Source of the DNA: Selenomonadaceae bacterium UBA2897
GTDB taxonomy: Bacteria > Bacillota > Negativicutes > Selenomonadales > Selenomonadaceae
Direction: 5' to 3'
Length of the DNA: 64,000 nucleotides
Assembly (NCBI GenBank): GCA_002350105.1
Contig: DEDT01000059.1
Span: 18,265-82,264 of the forward strand
The stretch's first letter is position 1. Every line of letters starts with the position of its first letter. Of this stretch, positions 16,869 to 24,578 are shown one piece after another. The position numbers and the translations under genes are program-made. Under the pieces are notes generated by a model. The model was not told the origin of the DNA. It did not search any database and saw only the letters and a list, made by a program, of their open reading frames with translations.

Positions 16869-17354
16869 ATGATTACCTCAGATACAAAAACAAAAGCTCT
16901 TCATATCATCGCTCCCGTTTCGGGGGAGACGATGGCCCTCGATAAGGTGCCGGATCCGGTCTTCGCGGAGCGGCTCACGGGCGACGGCCTGGCCATCAGG
17001 ATGGCCGGCGATACGGTGCTCGCGCCCTGCGACGGTGAGATTACGCTGTTCTTCGATACCAAGCATGCCTTTGCCATCACGACGGATACGGGTGTGCAGG
17101 TGCTCGTGCATGTGGGGCTCGACACGATCATCATGAACGGTCGAGGCATCACGGCGTTGCATCATACGGGCGATAAGGTAAAAGCGGGCGAGCCCATCCT
17201 CAAGCTCGACCGCAAGCTGTTGGAGAAACAGCACATCGATTTCATTTCGCCTGTGCTCATCGTGAACTATGACCGCGTGCGCCAGCTGCAGCCCATCTGT
17301 GCGGGCCGTGAGGTCGAGGCGGGCAGCGACACTGTGTTAAATTATGCTGTATAA
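16869..17354 (+). CDS. Stand-alone PTS glucose-type IIA component (EIIA-Glc/Crr-like)
   Basis: 161 residues, full length for a free IIA-Glc domain. VPDPVFAERLTGDGLAI near the start is the family signature. The two active-site histidines appear as KHAFAIT and LVHVGLDT; the second is the phospho-acceptor. It takes phosphate from HPr and passes it to a IIBC permease, or acts as a regulator. No permease or HPr gene is nearby, so it is an orphan that may serve several transporters. ATG 16869 has only a weak RBS (GGTTGAG). Confidence 0.9.
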   Translation: MITSDTKTKALHIIAPVSGETMALDKVPDPVFAERLTGDGLAIRMAGDTVLAPCDGEITLFFDTKHAFAITTDTGVQVLVHVGLDTIIMNGRGITALHHTGDKVKAGEPILKLDRKLLEKQHIDFISPVLIVNYDRVRQLQPICAGREVEAGSDTVLNYAV

Positions 17355-17379
17355 AGTGGATTTTTCTGGTCAGATAAGC

Positions 17380-17425
17380 TATAATAAAAGCAACGAGCAG
17401 CTGATGTTTGGGCGCGTCAGCTCTC
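17380..17425 (+). promoter_or_regulatory. Possible antisense-RNA promoter overlapping the toxin mRNA terminator
   Basis: TATAAT at 17380-17385 on the plus strand has a poor -35 about 17 bases upstream. A transcript from here would run antisense to the 3' part of the small toxin-like gene. I see no clear terminator for it. Confidence 0.4.
17395..17425 (-). terminator. Terminator of the small toxin-like mRNA
   Basis: On the minus strand GAG-AGCTGA pairs with TCAGCT-g-CTC around a 12-base loop, followed by GTTGCTTTTATTATA. Confidence 0.6.
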
Positions 17426-17498
17426 TCGACTAAAATGCTTGAAGGGCTGAGCGGACCGACAGTCAGCAACTCCTTTCCGGCGAGTCAGTGCTGAATTC

Positions 17499-17576
17499 CT
17501 ACTTCAGCAACTGAAGGATACCAATTACGACTTGAGCAAGAGCCAGCGCAAGGCTAGCTTTCTCAAAGAAGTTCAT
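17499..17576 (-). CDS. Small hydrophobic peptide, candidate type I toxin (holin-like/TxpA type)
   Basis: 25 residues, from ATG 17574-17576 to TAG 17499-17501, too short for ordinary gene calling. The peptide begins MNFFEKASLALALAQ and ends IGILQLLK: a short polar start, one hydrophobic helix and a terminal Lys. This is the pattern of the putative holin-like toxins of Firmicutes. The RBS AGGGAGGT (17583-17590) is close to the ideal anti-16S complement. Minus-strand -10 is TGcTATACT (17629-17637). Complementary mRNA ends and a possible antisense promoter support a type I module. There is no homology evidence yet. Confidence 0.6.
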   Translation of the reverse strand: MNFFEKASLALALAQVVIGILQLLK

Positions 17577-17596
17577 GGCATCACCTCCCTTCGCGG

Positions 17597-17637
17597 GAGA
17601 GCTGACGCATCAACTGCTCTTATGAGAAAGTATAGCA
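17597..17637 (-). promoter_or_regulatory. Promoter and fold-back 5' end of the toxin-like mRNA
   Basis: Extended -10 TGCTATACT on the minus strand (17629-17637). The mRNA should start near 17622. Bases 17597-17619 are complementary to 17395-17405 plus 17414-17425 (12 perfect pairs plus 11 with one G-U), so the RNA can close on itself near the ribosome-binding site. Confidence 0.55.
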
Positions 17638-17768
17638 TAGCAGCTGGCTTTTTGCATACAAAATTTTTCTGTTAAGAAAGGTGTGGAAGGATTCCTTCTG
17701 CACCCTTTTTTCGCTATAATAGATTTGTTAAAATCGGTTTTATTTGTGTTGCGAGAAAGGTATGAGAG

Positions 17769-18839
17769 ATGGAAAAAGAACTGCTGCGTTTAGCGCATAT
17801 TGAGAAGAGTTTTGCGGGACGCAAAATTCTCGAGGATTTGAACCTTACGGTGCATGAGAATGAGTTCGTGACCCTGCTGGGGCCTTCGGGCTGCGGCAAG
17901 ACGACGCTGCTGCGCCTCATCGGCGGCTTTGAACTGCCGGATGCGGGCAAGATCTGGTTCGATGGGCAGGATATTACGCGCCTCGCGCCGGAGAAGCGTC
18001 AGGTCAACACGGTGTTCCAGAAATACTCGCTGTTTGCCCATATGGATGTGGCGGAGAATATCGCTTTTGGCCTGAAACTCAAGGGCAAGAGCCGAAGCTA
18101 TATCCAGGACAAAATCCAATATGCGTTGAAGCTCGTGAACCTCGACGGCTACGAGCACGCGCGGGTCACGGAGCTCTCGGGGGGCCAGCAGCAGCGCATC
18201 GCGATTGCGCGCGCCGTCGTCAACGAGCCGAAGGTGCTGCTGCTCGATGAGCCGCTCTCGGCCCTCGACCTCAAGCTGCGCCAGAGCATGCAGCGCGAGC
18301 TCGTGAAGCTGAAGCGCGAGCTCGGCATCACCTTTATCTTCGTCACGCATGACCAGCAGGAAGCCCTCTCGATGTCCGATACGGTCGTGGTCATGAACCA
18401 GGGCTGGATTCAGCAGATCGGCACGCCGGAGAGCGTGTACAACGAGCCGGAGAACGCCTTCGTGGCGGATTTCATCGGCGACAGCAACATCGTCGATGGT
18501 ATCATGGTGCACGATGAGCTTGTGCATCTGTTGGGTAAGGACATACCCTGCATCAACAAGGGGTTTGGCGAAAATGTGCCGGTGGATGTGCAAATCCGGC
18601 CCGAGGATATCCAGATCGTGAGCCCCGATGAAGGGGATTTCCGAGGCGTCATCCAGTCCGTGGTATTCAAGGGTACGGTCTACGACATCACGATTGCCGC
18701 AGGCGGCTTTGACTGGCTCGTGCAGACCATCACGGGGCACGAGGCTGGCAAGGAGGTGGGCGTGCGCCTGCCTCCGTACAACATCCAGATTATGGCCAAA
18801 CCGGCGTCTGAAGATGAGGAGGCGGCTGGCGATGCATAA
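17769..18839 (+). CDS. potA: Spermidine/putrescine ABC transporter ATP-binding protein PotA
   Basis: 356 residues behind RBS GAAAGG. Walker A GPSGCGKTT, signature LSGGQQQRIAIARA, Walker B LLLDEPLSALD and the switch FVTHDQQEA are all present. A C-terminal TOBE-type domain of about 110 residues follows (DVQIRPEDIQIV). It powers polyamine import with PotB, PotC and PotD, which follow in order with overlapping ends. No XRE-type regulator precedes the operon, unlike in several Firmicutes. Confidence 0.94.
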   Translation: MEKELLRLAHIEKSFAGRKILEDLNLTVHENEFVTLLGPSGCGKTTLLRLIGGFELPDAGKIWFDGQDITRLAPEKRQVNTVFQKYSLFAHMDVAENIAFGLKLKGKSRSYIQDKIQYALKLVNLDGYEHARVTELSGGQQQRIAIARAVVNEPKVLLLDEPLSALDLKLRQSMQRELVKLKRELGITFIFVTHDQQEALSMSDTVVVMNQGWIQQIGTPESVYNEPENAFVADFIGDSNIVDGIMVHDELVHLLGKDIPCINKGFGENVPVDVQIRPEDIQIVSPDEGDFRGVIQSVVFKGTVYDITIAAGGFDWLVQTITGHEAGKEVGVRLPPYNIQIMAKPASEDEEAAGDA

Positions 18840-19665
18840 AGACTGGTCTATCCGCCGCTTGTTCGGCGTGCCCTTCGTGCTTTGGGGTGTGCTCTTCGTC
18901 GTCCTGCCGCTGTTCTTCGTGCTCCATGCGGGGCTCACGGATGAGGTGGGGACCTTTACCCTGGCAGTGCTCGGCGAGGCCGTGCAGTGGGAGTACCTCA
19001 AGGCGCTGGGCCTCTCGGTGCTGCTGGCACTCGTGAGCACGCTCGCCTGCCTCGTGCTCGGCTATCCGCTCTGCCTGATCCTGCGGGAGTATCGGCAGAA
19101 GAACGGCATGATTATCTTTTTGTTGTTCCTGTTGCCGCTTTGGATGAATTCCCTGCTCACGACCATGGCCTGGCAGACCATCCTCGAGCGCAACGGCGTG
19201 CTGAACCTGTTCCTCGGGGCCCTCGGCCTGCCCACATTGCAGCTGGTGAATACGCCGGCGGCCATCGTCATCGGCATGGTCTACAATTTCTTGCCCTATA
19301 TGGTGCTGCCGCTCTTCGTCTCGGTGAGCAAGGTCGACAAGAGCGTCATCGAGGCGGCGCGGGATCTTGGTGCGAGCCACTGGCAGACGCTGCGCTACGT
19401 CATGTTGCCGCTCACGCGGGCGGGCATCATCAGCGGCTGCACGATGGTATTCATCCCCGCACTCACGACCTTCGTGATCAGCGCCCTGCTGGGCGGCAAC
19501 AAAGTCCTGCTCATCGGCAACATCATCGAGCAGGAATTCACGGCGGCCTATGACTGGCAGCTCGGCAGCGCACTCTCCATGGTACTCATGATCTTCATCA
19601 TCCTCAATATGTTGCTGGAATTTTTCACGTCTGAGGATAACGAGCGGAAGGAGGCGCGGGTCTGA
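18832..19665 (+). CDS. potB: Spermidine/putrescine ABC transporter permease PotB
   Basis: 277 residues from ATG 18832, chosen because GAGGAGG lies 9 bases upstream; it overlaps the potA end by 8 bases. About six transmembrane helices and the permease loop EAARDLGASHWQTLRYVMLP are visible. First of two channel subunits of the inner-membrane importer. The stop TGA shares its A with the potC start. Confidence 0.93.
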   Translation: MHKDWSIRRLFGVPFVLWGVLFVVLPLFFVLHAGLTDEVGTFTLAVLGEAVQWEYLKALGLSVLLALVSTLACLVLGYPLCLILREYRQKNGMIIFLLFLLPLWMNSLLTTMAWQTILERNGVLNLFLGALGLPTLQLVNTPAAIVIGMVYNFLPYMVLPLFVSVSKVDKSVIEAARDLGASHWQTLRYVMLPLTRAGIISGCTMVFIPALTTFVISALLGGNKVLLIGNIIEQEFTAAYDWQLGSALSMVLMIFIILNMLLEFFTSEDNERKEARV

Positions 19666-20468
19666 TGCAGAAAACCAGGAAAATCTATCTCGCGCTGATC
19701 ATGCTCTTCCTCTACGCACCCATCTTCGTGCTGGTTGCCCAGTCCTTCAACGCGAGCCGTTATCGCGGCCATTGGACGGGCTTTACGTGGGAGTGGTATA
19801 CGGCGCTCTTTGAGAACGAGGATATCCTCGCGGCGCTCGGGAATACGTTGACCATCGGCGTGACGGCGGCGGTCTGTGCGACGCTGCTGGCACTGCTCAC
19901 GGCCGTGGCGATGCGGCGCATGGGCACGCGGACGCGCACGCTCTTTAATGGCGTCGCGAACATCCCATTGCTCAACGCGGATATCGTCACGGGCATCTCG
20001 CTGATGCTGCTTTTCCTCGGTCTGGGCCTGCGTCTCGGCTACGATACAATCCTGCTCGCGCATATCGTAATCTGCTTGCCCTATGCGATGCTTTGCATCC
20101 TGCCGCAGGTGCTGGAGCTCGATGACGTCTGCTATGAGGCGGCGCTCGATCTCGGCGCCTCGCCTTTCTGTGCGTTCCGCAAGGTCGTACTGCCCGAGCT
20201 CGTGCCGGGTATCGTGGCGGCCTTCCTGCTCTCCTTCGTGATGTCGGCCGATGATTTTATCGTGACCTATTTCACCAAGGGCGCGGGCATCGACACGCTG
20301 ACGACGGAGATCTACGCGGAGCTGAAGCTGGGCATCCATCCCGAGATGTATGCGCTCTCCACGCTCTTCTTTGCGGCGGTCGTCGTCTTCACGGTGCTGC
20401 TCGTGCTGAATTTTCGCGTACTGCGGCGCTATCGCGGCCGCATGGCCAGACAGGGAGGGCAGGCATGA
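19665..20468 (+). CDS. potC: Spermidine/putrescine ABC transporter permease PotC
   Basis: 267 residues, start ATG overlapping the potB stop as TGATG. The hydrophobic permease carries the EAA loop EAALDLGASPFCAFRKVVLP and the family segment MSADDFIVTYF. It pairs with PotB. Confidence 0.93.
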   Translation: MQKTRKIYLALIMLFLYAPIFVLVAQSFNASRYRGHWTGFTWEWYTALFENEDILAALGNTLTIGVTAAVCATLLALLTAVAMRRMGTRTRTLFNGVANIPLLNADIVTGISLMLLFLGLGLRLGYDTILLAHIVICLPYAMLCILPQVLELDDVCYEAALDLGASPFCAFRKVVLPELVPGIVAAFLLSFVMSADDFIVTYFTKGAGIDTLTTEIYAELKLGIHPEMYALSTLFFAAVVVFTVLLVLNFRVLRRYRGRMARQGGQA

Positions 20469-21556
20469 TGAAGAAATTTTGGCAAATCCCGCTATGCCTG
20501 CTGCTCGCGCTGGGGCTGGCACTCACGGCGGGGTGTGATATGTTCGGTGATCAGGACGATGAGGCGGAGGGCGACGATGTCGTCTACGTCTACAGCTGGG
20601 GCGACTATCTCGCGCCAGAGGTCATGGAGCAGTTCGAAGAGGAGACGGGCATCCACGTGGTGCTTGACGAGTTCGATACGAACGAAAGCATGTACCCGCG
20701 CATCAAGGAGGAGGCCGAGGCCTACGATGTGCTCTGCCCCTCCGACTACATGATCCAGAAGCTCATAGAGAATGACCTGCTGCAGCCGCTGGACTACAGC
20801 CAGCTGCCGAATACGCAGGAGTATATCGGCAAGGATTACTTGCAGCAGGCAGAGGCCTTTGATCCGGGCAACCGCTATGCGATTCCCTATTGCTGGGGCC
20901 TCGTGGGCATCATGTACAACACGAAGCTCGTCAAGGAACCCGTCGACAGCTGGGCTATCCTCTGGGATCCGAAGTATAAGAATGAAATCCTTATGCAGGA
21001 TTCGGCGCGCGATGCCTTCATGATTCCGCTGCGCCTGCTCGGCTATTCCATGAATACGACGGATCCGCAGCAGCTTGCGGAGGCACGGGATATGCTCATC
21101 CGGCAGAAACCGCTGGTGCAGGCCTATGGCGTCGACGATATCCGCGACAAGCTCAGCTCGGGTGAGGCGGCGCTCGGTGTCATCTTCTCGGGCGAGGCCA
21201 TCAACCTGCTGAAGTCGAATCCCGACCTGCGCTATTGCATGGCGCCGAAGGAGGGCACGAACGCCTGGATCGATGGCTGGGTCATCCCGAAGAACGCGCG
21301 CCATGTTGAGAATGCGCACAAGTTCATCGACTTCCTCAGCCGTCCGGATATCGCGGCCATGAATTTCGATTCCCTCGGCTATTCGACACCGAATACGGGC
21401 GTGCAGGAGCTCGTCGAGGAGGATATGGATGACGATGAGATCGCCATCGCCTTCCCGGAGCCGGAGGTATACCGTGGGCAGGAGACGTATCAGTACCTCG
21501 GTGAGGTGGCGGACAAGCTGTATACCAAACTCTGGCTGCAGGTGAAAACCGAATAA
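20465..21556 (+). CDS. potD: Spermidine/putrescine-binding lipoprotein PotD
   Basis: 363 residues, start ATGATG overlapping the potC end. The lipobox LTAGC gives a lipidated Cys at about residue 23, then an acidic linker. Binding-protein motifs include VYVYSWGDYLAPEVMEQFEE, FDTNESMYPRI and CPSDYMIQKLI. It captures polyamines outside the inner membrane. As a lipoprotein it differs from the soluble E. coli PotD but agrees with Firmicutes homologues. Confidence 0.93.
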   Translation: MMKKFWQIPLCLLLALGLALTAGCDMFGDQDDEAEGDDVVYVYSWGDYLAPEVMEQFEEETGIHVVLDEFDTNESMYPRIKEEAEAYDVLCPSDYMIQKLIENDLLQPLDYSQLPNTQEYIGKDYLQQAEAFDPGNRYAIPYCWGLVGIMYNTKLVKEPVDSWAILWDPKYKNEILMQDSARDAFMIPLRLLGYSMNTTDPQQLAEARDMLIRQKPLVQAYGVDDIRDKLSSGEAALGVIFSGEAINLLKSNPDLRYCMAPKEGTNAWIDGWVIPKNARHVENAHKFIDFLSRPDIAAMNFDSLGYSTPNTGVQELVEEDMDDDEIAIAFPEPEVYRGQETYQYLGEVADKLYTKLWLQVKTE

Positions 21557-21565
21557 TTGCATCAT

Positions 21566-21614
21566 AAAAGACTGTCGCTGACGCAGGAAATCCTGCGCCT
21601 GGCAACAGTCTTTT
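21566..21614. terminator. Terminator between potD and the convergent transporter gene
   Basis: Outer stem AAAAGACTGT/ACAGTCTTTT enclosing CGCAGGA/TCCTGCG; T-rich on both strands. Confidence 0.88.
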
Positions 21615-21671
21615 GCTATGTTATGCGGTTGATATCAATTACCCGCTTGCCCATCGGGGCGCGGCAGGGCG

Positions 21672-22556
21672 TCAGCCCTGGCTTTCCTGCAACGCCTGAG
21701 GGGTATCGTTCTCGCCGGAGCGGCCGGAGAGAACGACGCTCGCGAGGACGAGGGCGGCACCGGCGGCGTTCATGAGGCCGAAGGGCTCGTGCAGGACGAT
21801 GACGCCGAGCATGGTCGCGAAGACTGGCTCGAGGCAGAAGAGGATGCCGATGCGCTCGGCACTCGTGTACTTCTGGGCCACGAACTGGGCCGTGAAACCG
21901 AAGGCGGAGCAGATGAGGCCGAGGTAGAGGATGCCGAACCAGCCCATGAAACCGACTGGCGCGGCTGGCGTCTCGAAGAGCAGGGCCGGCACGAGGCCGA
22001 AGAGCGAGGTGAAGCCGAACTGCAGTACGCCGATCGTGATGGGGTCCATGCGCACGAGCAGGCGGCTCGTGTAGGATACCTGGATGGCGTTCAGCAGGGC
22101 GGCACCGAGGCAGAGCAGGTCGCCGGGGTTGAGCCGCAGACCGTCGTGCAGCGTGAGGCAGGCGATGCCGAGGCAGGCTGTCGCCGTGGTGGCCAGGATG
22201 CTGCGGGAGAGGGCGCGGTGGTAGACGAAGCGCTCGACGAAGGGGATGAAGATGACCATGGTGCTCATCATGAAGCCCGCGTTGGAGGTCGTCGTGTATT
22301 CGAGGCCGAGCACCATGCCCATGAAGGAGATGGCGGTCAGCAGACCGACGATGGCACTGACGCGCAGGAGCTCCCGATTCACCTTGCGCCACGTGCGGCC
22401 CAGCAGCAGGGCACCGGCCGCGAAGGCGATGCCGAAGCGCCAGACCAGGAGCCAGCAGGGGCCGATGGTACTGAGGTTTTCCTGCATGAACAGGTAGGAT
22501 GACCCCCAGCAAAATGTAACAAAGAGCATCAGTAGCTCGGCGCGTTTCGTTGACAT
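21672..22556 (-). CDS. EamA/DMT-superfamily transporter
   Basis: 294 residues; start at the ATG of 22554-22556 because AAAGGAG lies just upstream, whereas the earlier in-frame start does not have one. Ten hydrophobic helices form two EamA repeats (FVTFCWGSSYLFMQ near the start; TAQFVAQKYTSAERIGILFC in the second half). Drug/metabolite family exporter of unknown substrate in the inner membrane. It is monocistronic. Confidence 0.85.
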   Translation of the reverse strand: MSTKRAELLMLFVTFCWGSSYLFMQENLSTIGPCWLLVWRFGIAFAAGALLLGRTWRKVNRELLRVSAIVGLLTAISFMGMVLGLEYTTTSNAGFMMSTMVIFIPFVERFVYHRALSRSILATTATACLGIACLTLHDGLRLNPGDLLCLGAALLNAIQVSYTSRLLVRMDPITIGVLQFGFTSLFGLVPALLFETPAAPVGFMGWFGILYLGLICSAFGFTAQFVAQKYTSAERIGILFCLEPVFATMLGVIVLHEPFGLMNAAGAALVLASVVLSGRSGENDTPQALQESQG

Positions 22557-22765
22557 GTTATCGACTCCTTTCTTTTTTTCGTACTTTTTTAGTAACAAGT
22601 CACAGTATCTCATTCTAACAGGATGCTGCGATAGAGTCTAGCCCATGTGTACATTTCATGTTACAGTGTTACAAGTCTGTCGTTTTGCATGTACAGCTAG
22701 GAGGAACTTAAGGTTCGATAGCTAATATAATAGTTGAATAGAGGGATTTTGTTCGAGGCGGATCC
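22557..22765. other. Intergenic region between DMT transporter and the structured repeat
   Basis: No coding frame. TATAAT at 22726-22731 (plus strand) may be a -10 box for the alcohol dehydrogenase gene, without a good -35. On the minus strand TTGTAA, 17 bases, TACACA could serve the transporter gene. Confidence 0.35.
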
Positions 22766-22953
22766 GGTGGCGCGGGTGGCCTGTTTGCTCCGCTCCGCAA
22801 ACGTCCCTCCGCAGGGGCGTGTGCCATCGCTTGAATTTTGGGCCGGCAAGCAACGGCCCGAGTATTCAACTCAGCCGTTGACGACAGAGAGGGGAGGGCC
22901 GGTCGGCTGCGCCGACTAGTGCTTCGCTCCGCAAACAGGTCACCCGCGCCACC
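22766..22953. repeat. Structured intergenic repeat, copy A
   Basis: Terminal arms 22766-22788 and 22931-22953 are complementary over 23 bases with one G-U pair. Inside are CAAACG..CGTGTG with an inner CCC/GGG, GGGCCG/CGGCCC (within the shared block GGGCCGGCAAGCAACGGCCC), TTGAAT/ATTCAA, and GTCGGC/GCCGAC. Copy B at 60047-60233 shares loops and core but has different, equally complementary stems. It lies in the presumed 5' leader of the alcohol dehydrogenase gene. No credible protein is encoded. Confidence 0.85.
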
Positions 22954-23020
22954 TCGTGTACTCGTGGCGCTAAGCCGCGTAGTCAAGTGATGGAGATAGC
23001 ATTTTTTAGGAGGAATCGCG

Positions 23021-24205
23021 ATGCAGAGTTTTACGTTTAAATGTCCGACGGAGATTGTGTTTGGCAAAGGCGCGGAGGAGCAGGTGCCGGAGAAGCTGAA
23101 GGCGTATGGGGCGACGAAGATCCTCATCGTGTACGGCGGCGGCAGTGTCGTGCGATCGGGGCTGCTGGGGCACATCGAGAGCGCGCTGACGGCGGCGGGG
23201 CTGGTGTTCACGAGTATCGGCGGCGTGAAGCCGAATCCGCGCGTCGGGCTGGTGCGCGAGGGCGTGCGGCTGGTGCATGAGTATGAGCTCGATTTCATCC
23301 TCGCGATCGGCGGCGGCAGCGTGATCGATTCGGCGAAGGGCATCGCGCATGGCGCGGCGAATCCGGGCATCGATGTGTGGGATTTCTGGTGCGGTCGCGC
23401 GAAGCTCACGAAGTCCATGCCGGTCGGCGTGGTGCTGACGCTGGCGGCGGCGGGCAGCGAGACGAGTGATTCGGCGGTGCTCACCAATGAGGATACGGGC
23501 AAGAAGCAGGGCCTGAATACGCCGCTGAACCGCCCCGTGGTAGCTTTCCTCAACCCCGAGCTCACCTACAGCGTGCCGCAGCATCAGCTCATCGCGGGCA
23601 GCTGTGATATCCTCATGCATACGCTGGAGCGCTATTTCACGTCCGTGAAGGCGGCCAATACCTTTACGGATCTGGTGGCCGAGGCGCTGATGCGCAACGT
23701 CATCGCGCAGCTGCGCGTGGCGGTGAAGGAGCCTACGAACTACGATGCGCGCAGCGAGCTCATGTGGTGCGGCAGCGTCTCGCATTGCAACTTCACGGAG
23801 CTTGGCCGCTGCAAGGATTTCTCCTGCCATCGCCTCGGCCATGAGCTGTCGGGGAGGTTCGATGTGACGCACGGCGATTCGCTGACGACGATGTGGGGCT
23901 GGTGGGCCGAGTATGTCTATCAGGATGATGTGCCGCGCTTTGCACATTATGCCGAGGCAGTATGGGATATCCACGAGGGCAGCGAGGAGGAGAAGGCCAA
24001 AGCGGGCATTGCGGCGACCGTCGCCTATTTCCGCGAGCTCGGCATGCCGACCTGCTTCACGGAGCTGGGCATCGGCGTGCAGGATGAGCGCGTGCTCGGC
24101 CGGCTGGCCGATAGCTTCTCTGCGGGCGGCACGAAGAAGGTGGGCAATTTCCATCCGCTGGATCGCGCCACGGCGGTAAAAATCTACCGCATGGCGAACC
24201 ATTGA
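23021..24205 (+). CDS. Iron-containing alcohol dehydrogenase (butanol dehydrogenase-like)
   Basis: 394 residues behind RBS TAGGAGG. The NAD(P)-binding motif GGGSVIDSAKGIAHGA (about residues 95-110) and the metal-site region CHRLGHELSGRFDVTHGDSL with its conserved histidines identify a group III Fe-ADH. It resembles NADPH-dependent butanol dehydrogenase or YqhD types, which reduce aldehydes to alcohols in fermentation. The natural substrate is unknown. It is monocistronic; the structured repeat lies in its upstream region. Confidence 0.9.
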   Translation: MQSFTFKCPTEIVFGKGAEEQVPEKLKAYGATKILIVYGGGSVVRSGLLGHIESALTAAGLVFTSIGGVKPNPRVGLVREGVRLVHEYELDFILAIGGGSVIDSAKGIAHGAANPGIDVWDFWCGRAKLTKSMPVGVVLTLAAAGSETSDSAVLTNEDTGKKQGLNTPLNRPVVAFLNPELTYSVPQHQLIAGSCDILMHTLERYFTSVKAANTFTDLVAEALMRNVIAQLRVAVKEPTNYDARSELMWCGSVSHCNFTELGRCKDFSCHRLGHELSGRFDVTHGDSLTTMWGWWAEYVYQDDVPRFAHYAEAVWDIHEGSEEEKAKAGIAATVAYFRELGMPTCFTELGIGVQDERVLGRLADSFSAGGTKKVGNFHPLDRATAVKIYRMANH

Positions 24206-24299
24206 TCCTTGACGGTGATTATGCGGACATTTGTTCGTGTATACATAAAACAATTTACAAAAATCACTAGCTTTTTATGCCATGTTCTGCTATTATGTA

Positions 24300-24323
24300 A
24301 AATATACGCATTAAGGTATATTT
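24300..24323 (+). promoter_or_regulatory. Palindrome upstream of korDABC (candidate operator)
   Basis: AAATATAC (24300-24307) and GTATATTT (24316-24323) are perfect inverted arms with an 8-base gap. A wider inverted pair TATGCCAT/ATGGCATA (near 24276 and 24336) surrounds it. Both lie between the alcohol dehydrogenase stop and the kor operon. Confidence 0.45.
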
Positions 24324-24371
24324 CCTATGTAGAATATGGCATACTTTGTGTATCAAGCTGGAGGGACTGCT

Positions 24372-24578
24372 ATGAAGTCAGAACTCACCATCAAAATGGC
24401 GAGATGCAAGGGTTGCGGCATCTGCGTGGCTTTCTGCCCCAAAGAGGTGCTGGCCATCGATGAGCTGGGCAAGGTCAAGGTCGTGCAGGGTGATGCCTGC
24501 ATCGCTTGCGGCCAGTGTGAGATGCGCTGCCCGGATTATGCGATTTTCGTGGATAAGGTCAAGGAGGCGGCAGTATGA
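24372..24578 (+). CDS. korD: 2-oxoacid:ferredoxin oxidoreductase delta subunit (2x[4Fe-4S] ferredoxin)
   Basis: 68 residues; ATG 24372 has the RBS CTGGAGGG upstream. Two CxxCxxCxxxCP clusters, CKGCGICVAFCP and CIACGQCEMRCP, bind two [4Fe-4S] centres that pass electrons from the oxidoreductase core to ferredoxin. First gene of a four-gene operon with 4-base or 1-base overlaps throughout. Confidence 0.93.
   Translation: MKSELTIKMARCKGCGICVAFCPKEVLAIDELGKVKVVQGDACIACGQCEMRCPDYAIFVDKVKEAAV

Noticed and set aside
19548..22502. Several 230-360-codon frames opposite potC, potD and the DMT transporter gene.
   Set aside because: Low-complexity Arg/His/Asp-rich translations without RBS, typical antisense shadows in GC-rich DNA.
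22708..23565. Leftward frame crossing structured repeat copy A.
   Set aside because: Only fragments (NTRAVACRPK-like) recur in the second copy, and the stems change in ways that would alter any protein; base pairing, not coding, is conserved.
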